Below are positions 60,757 to 64,000 of a DNA stretch of 64,000 bases, in pieces. The notes beneath the pieces are model-generated. The model did no database searches, was not told the origin of the DNA, and was given only the letters and a program-made list of their open reading frames with translations. Numbering within the stretch: the first letter of the stretch is position 1; each line of letters begins with the position of its first letter. Source of the stretch: Sphingosinicella sp963974575 (GTDB taxonomy: Bacteria > Pseudomonadota > Alphaproteobacteria > Sphingomonadales > Sphingomonadaceae); assembly GCF_963974575.1 (NCBI RefSeq), contig NZ_CAXBBQ010000007.1:1-64000 (forward strand). The letters are read 5' to 3'. The position numbers and the translations under genes are program-made.

Positions 60757-61905
60757 ATGGCGTCATTGCCCGGAGTTTCGCGGCGTCAAATAATCGGTGG
60801 CGCGGTTGCAGCAGCTGCTGTGACCGGTTTTCCGATGATCAACACGGGCATGTTCCGCGCCCACGCCGCAGCGACGAAGGCCTATTCGAAGCGCGCTGTC
60901 GACCTCGTCAAGCAATCGCTCGTCATCGATATGCTTGCACCGCTGAAGATCGATTTCCGGTCCGAATATTACGCCAATCCGCTCAGCGAGAAGGATGCTG
61001 CCGATTTCCGCGCGAGCGGCATCACCGGCTTCCACAATGCCGTCGGCATAGGCGGCCCGGATGCCTATGCGGATACGCTGGGCTGGTTCGCTGCGTGGCA
61101 AGGCTTCGCCGGCCGCAATGCGCACGTGTTCTCGCTCGTCGGCAAGGCCGAGGATCTTGATCGCGCCAAGCGTGAGGGGAAGTGCGCCGTGATCATGGGC
61201 GTCCAGAACTCCGAGCACTTCCGCAAGGTGGAAGACGTGAAGGCGTTCTACGAGATCGGCCAGCGCTGCTCGCAGCTCACCTACAACAGCCAGAACCTCC
61301 TCGGATCGGGCAGCACCGAGCGCGTGGATGGCGGCGTCACCGATTTCGGCGCGGCGATCATCGAAGCGATGAACAAGGTCGGGATGCTCGTCGACGTTTC
61401 GCACTGTGGCGATCGCACGACGCTCGACGCCATCGCCATTTCACCGAAGCCGATCGCGATCACGCACAGCAATTGCCGCGCGCTCGTCAACCACCCGCGC
61501 GTCAAGACCGATGAAGCGATCAAGGCGCTCGGCGCGAAGGGCGGCGTGATGGGTATCACCGGCGTGCGCATGTTCGTCAGCGAGAAGGAGCCGACGACAA
61601 TCGCAAATGTCGTCGATCACATCGATCATGCCGTGAAGCTGATCGGCGTCGATCACGTCGGCATCGGTTCGGATGCCGATCTCAACGGTTACGACGACAT
61701 GCCCGCCGATCAGTACAAGATGCTGAAGGCCGGCTACAAATCGAGCTACGCATTCCGAGACAAGATCGATACGGATGGTTTCGATCATCCGATGAAGACT
61801 TACGACCTCGTTGAGGAACTTATTCGCCGCAAATATTCGAACGAAAACATCACCGCCATTCTGGGGGGGAACTTCAGGCGGTTGTTGGGAGCGACCTGGG
61901 CATAA
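60757..61905 (+). CDS. M19 (membrane dipeptidase)-fold exported protein, atypical metal site
   Basis: A 382-residue protein with a Tat-type leader (SRRQIIGG, then hydrophobic). M19-family features are DVSHCG with H216, ITHSNCRAL with H237, and GIGSDADLNG. The usual HxD near the N-terminus is replaced by DML (58-60) in VIDMLAPLKID, and the bridging Glu by Q150 (GVQNSEH). The protein is a paralogue of the one at 28720-29880. It has its own promoter with a palindromic operator. A dipeptidase acting on D-residue dipeptides would fit the cluster, but the altered metal site makes activity uncertain. Confidence 0.83.
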   Translation: MASLPGVSRRQIIGGAVAAAAVTGFPMINTGMFRAHAAATKAYSKRAVDLVKQSLVIDMLAPLKIDFRSEYYANPLSEKDAADFRASGITGFHNAVGIGGPDAYADTLGWFAAWQGFAGRNAHVFSLVGKAEDLDRAKREGKCAVIMGVQNSEHFRKVEDVKAFYEIGQRCSQLTYNSQNLLGSGSTERVDGGVTDFGAAIIEAMNKVGMLVDVSHCGDRTTLDAIAISPKPIAITHSNCRALVNHPRVKTDEAIKALGAKGGVMGITGVRMFVSEKEPTTIANVVDHIDHAVKLIGVDHVGIGSDADLNGYDDMPADQYKMLKAGYKSSYAFRDKIDTDGFDHPMKTYDLVEELIRRKYSNENITAILGGNFRRLLGATWA

Positions 61906-62022
61906 AGCCTAGGCGACAAACCGGGGGGGGCAGGTTCGAAATGGTAGCAACTCATATTCACGGCGCGCTGTTGGCGGCCGCATTCAATCTTTCATTCTAG
62001 CTAAGAGAACAGACTGGTCCCC

Positions 62023-63063
62023 ATGCACATGTCGTCTTTCCCCGGTAATGCCCAGCTTCGGCTTCCGACCCCGTATTTGCTGTTTCTGGGGGACATTGTA
62101 GAAAGTGGTTACGCGAAAACCGCCTTTGGTCTTCGTGACTGGGCGGGCGACAAGTGCGTGGGGGAGTACCGGCTTGCGGCGGGAACGGTAACGGCGGGTC
62201 TGGCTGAGCTGAGGCCTGCAGACGCTTATGCGCGGGGCGCGCGGTCGATGGTGATCGGCGTTGCGCCCGGCGGCGGCGGCATTTCGCCGTCGTGGGTGCC
62301 GGCACTTGTCGAAGCGCTTGAGGCTGGCCTCGATCTCGTCAGCGGTATGCACGTTCGGCTCGGCGATGTCCCCGAGCTTGCGGAAGCGGCGGCGAAGCAC
62401 GGCCGGCGCCTTATCGATGTGCGCATACCGCCGGAGGGCCTGCCGGTGGGCACCGGCCGCAAGCGGACCGGCAAGCGCCTGCTGACGGTGGGAACGGACT
62501 GCGCGCTCGGGAAGAAATATACGGCGCTTTCTCTGGCAAATGCCTTTGCGGAGCGCGGCGTTGACGCCGATTTCCGCGCCACCGGGCAGACCGGTATCAT
62601 GATCGCGGGCGGCGGCATCCCGATGGATGCGGTGGTGTCGGACTTCGAGGCCGGCGCTGCCGAGGTGCTGAGCCCGGACGCGGCGCCCGACCATTGGGAC
62701 GTGATCGAGGGGCAGGGCTCGCTGTTTCACCCAGCGTATGCAGCCGTATCTCTCGGTCTTCTGCACGGCAGCCAGCCCGACGTGATCGTCGTGTGCCACC
62801 AGCCGGGCCGCGCAGAGATCATCGGTGCGCCGGGCTATGCGATCCCGAGCCTTGAAGAGACCATCGAGCTCAACCTTCTGCTGGGCCGCCGTACCAATCC
62901 GGCGATCCGCTGCGCGGGTATCGCGTTCAACACCAGCGGCATGGACGCAGCCGCAGCCGAAGCCCTCATGGAAGCGGAAAGCAAGCGCCTTGGCCTCCCG
63001 GTTGCGGACCCGATCCGCGGCGGCGCGGCTTTCCAGAAACTCGTCGACAACTGCCTGGGATAA
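62023..63063 (+). CDS. dgcN: DUF1611 protein, D-glutamate N-acetyltransferase-like (DgcN-type)
   Basis: A 346-residue DUF1611 protein. It has the N-terminal Rossmann-like part and a C-terminal P-loop-like domain with VGTDCALGKKYTALSLA (from about 156), the ATGQTGIMIAGGGIPMDAV segment, and DHWDVIEGQGSLFHP. From memory, DUF1611 members named DgcN make N-acetyl-D-glutamate in marine Proteobacteria, and an enolase-superfamily DgcA then racemises it. Both kinds of gene are here, though separated by two peptidase-like genes. The start at 62023 has only a weak ribosome site; 62029 is possible. Confidence 0.75.
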   Translation: MHMSSFPGNAQLRLPTPYLLFLGDIVESGYAKTAFGLRDWAGDKCVGEYRLAAGTVTAGLAELRPADAYARGARSMVIGVAPGGGGISPSWVPALVEALEAGLDLVSGMHVRLGDVPELAEAAAKHGRRLIDVRIPPEGLPVGTGRKRTGKRLLTVGTDCALGKKYTALSLANAFAERGVDADFRATGQTGIMIAGGGIPMDAVVSDFEAGAAEVLSPDAAPDHWDVIEGQGSLFHPAYAAVSLGLLHGSQPDVIVVCHQPGRAEIIGAPGYAIPSLEETIELNLLLGRRTNPAIRCAGIAFNTSGMDAAAAEALMEAESKRLGLPVADPIRGGAAFQKLVDNCLG

Positions 63064-63068
63064 TATTG

Positions 63069-64000
63069 ATGACAGCCACGACAACCACACGATCGTCGTG
63101 GTTCCAGCGTTTCCTGTTACCGGGTCTCATCTTCAAAGGCGTCGTGATCGGCGGCGGCTATGCAACGGGCCGCGAGCTTGCCGAATTCTTTCTCGGCAGC
63201 GGGCCGTTCGGTGGGCTCATGGGCATTCTGCTTGCCATGCTCGTCTGGAGTGCCGTCTGCGCGGTGACGTTCCTGTTTTCGTATCGATTTTCGCTCTACA
63301 ACTACCGCGACTTCTTCAAGGGCTTGCTTGGGCCGGGCTGGGTGGTGTTCGAAATCGCCTACCTGGCATTGCTGGTGCTCATTCTGGCGGTCGTTGCGGC
63401 GGCCGCGGGCACGATTGGCGCGGAGGTGTTCGGCCTGCCGCAGATTGTCGGCACGCTCTTCCTCGTCTTCGCGATCGCCGCGACGGCAAGTTTCGGCAAT
63501 GCGGGCGTGGAGCACGTCTTCAAATATGCCTCGAGCTTCATTTATTTGACCTATGCGGTGTTCCTCGTGCTCGCGCTGTCGACGTTCGGAGACAGGATCG
63601 CGCCGTCTCTGGCGCTCGATGTTCCCACGACAGGCTGGGTTATGGGCGGCCTGACGTACGCCAGCTACAACGTGGTCGGCGCGATTGCCGTGCTTTCGTT
63701 CGTGACGAACTTCACACGGCCGCGTGATGCGGTGATCGCGGGGGTCGTCGCCGGTCCGCTCGCGATGATTCCGGCGATCGTCTTCTTCCTCTGCATGGTC
63801 GCGTTCTATCCGGAAATCGCGAATGTCGCGTTGCCGTCCGATTTCCTGCTGCGCCGGATGGAAGCGCCATGGCTTCAGATCGTTTTTCAGCTGATGATCT
63901 TCTGCGCGCTGCTTGAAACGGGCGTGGGCATCATCACCTCGCTCAACGAGCGCATTGCCGGTGTCGCGGAAACGCGCGGCAAGCACTTTACGCCGCTTGC
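63069..64000 (+). CDS. YkvI-like membrane permease (partial, runs off window end)
   Basis: The first 310 residues of an integral membrane protein, still open at position 64000. At least eight hydrophobic helices are visible; FLLPGLIFKGVVIGGGYATGRELAEFF at the N-terminus resembles the YkvI family (LeuT/APC-like fold). It starts 5 bp after the DUF1611 stop, so the two are co-transcribed. It is probably the uptake system for the amino acid or peptide used by the cluster, possibly glutamate-like; substrate unproven. Confidence 0.8.
   Translation, partial: MTATTTTRSSWFQRFLLPGLIFKGVVIGGGYATGRELAEFFLGSGPFGGLMGILLAMLVWSAVCAVTFLFSYRFSLYNYRDFFKGLLGPGWVVFEIAYLALLVLILAVVAAAAGTIGAEVFGLPQIVGTLFLVFAIAATASFGNAGVEHVFKYASSFIYLTYAVFLVLALSTFGDRIAPSLALDVPTTGWVMGGLTYASYNVVGAIAVLSFVTNFTRPRDAVIAGVVAGPLAMIPAIVFFLCMVAFYPEIANVALPSDFLLRRMEAPWLQIVFQLMIFCALLETGVGIITSLNERIAGVAETRGKHFTPL

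Noticed and set aside
1..64000. CRISPR arrays, tRNA/rRNA genes, insertion sequences, prophage
   Set aside because: Looked for direct repeats with regular spacing, cloverleaf-like segments, transposases and terminal inverted repeats by eye; none was convincing.

Overview
The window reads as chromosome of a GC-rich alphaproteobacterium, most likely from the Sphingomonadales. The reasons are the GC-rich coding sequence with strong third-position GC, two TonB-dependent receptors, Tat-exported enzymes, a ccoNOQP-ccoGHIS cytochrome cbb3 block, an FdsGBAD-type NAD formate dehydrogenase and tightly overlapping ATGA gene junctions. I see no rRNA, tRNA, CRISPR array, insertion sequence or phage gene. 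Only the first ~0.8 kb looks different in composition (more AT-rich, with a short P-loop protein), as if it were the edge of an accessory segment.

Layout. 0-0.8 kb: P-loop protein and a gene-poor AT-richer stretch. 0.8-3.7 kb: Lrp-type regulator divergent from a homodimeric 2-oxoacid dehydrogenase E1 (MdeB/AceE-like). 3.7-12.7 kb: phosphate-ester/phosphonate scavenging locus (secreted phospholipase C, PhnE-PhnC-PhnD transporter, TonB receptor) facing an RpiR-type regulator and a NagD-like phosphatase. 12.8-24.2 kb: TetR regulator divergent from a long operon for a tryptophan-tryptophylquinone (TTQ) amine dehydrogenase (large subunit, MauE, MauD, small subunit, two c-type cytochromes), then a TonB receptor, an aldehyde dehydrogenase and two acyl-CoA ligases: a complete route from an amine through an aldehyde and acid to a CoA ester. 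24.2-28.3 kb: methionine salvage (aminotransferase, mtnB, mtnD, mtnC, mtnA). 28.3-31.8 kb: a small membrane protein, then an operon of M19-fold protein, BASS-family transporter and ornithine cyclodeaminase-family enzyme. 31.8-34.6 kb: HrpB helicase and OsmC. 34.7-41.4 kb: formate module fdsG-fdsB-fdsA-fdsD-fdhD-purU. 41.5-43.6 kb: hemN and ompW. 43.7-44.3 kb: Pr6Pr membrane protein. 44.3-52.2 kb: the cbb3 oxidase and its assembly genes. 52.3-55.5 kb: PadR regulator, ATP-dependent DNA ligase and its associated metallo-beta-lactamase exonuclease. 55.5-64 kb: an XRE-cupin regulator and an operon-like series of serine hydrolase, enolase-superfamily epimerase, prolidase-like amidohydrolase, M19-fold protein, DUF1611 protein and a membrane permease cut by the window end.

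The most interesting region is the last 8.5 kb. The pairing of an enolase-superfamily dipeptide epimerase-like protein with a DUF1611 protein matches the DgcA/DgcN pair known for D-glutamate catabolism through N-acetyl-D-glutamate. Here it sits inside a set of peptidase-like exported proteins and a permease, under promoters of shared architecture, one of which carries a perfect 25-bp palindrome over its -10 element. I infer a system that scavenges D-glutamate-containing or L,D-peptides, for example peptidoglycan fragments. Both M19-fold proteins in the window lack the usual HxD and bridging Glu metal ligands. Two identical FNR/FixK boxes, at the fdsG/hemN and ccoN/padR divergent promoters, together with a weaker one before ompW, suggest that the respiratory middle of the window is oxygen-regulated.
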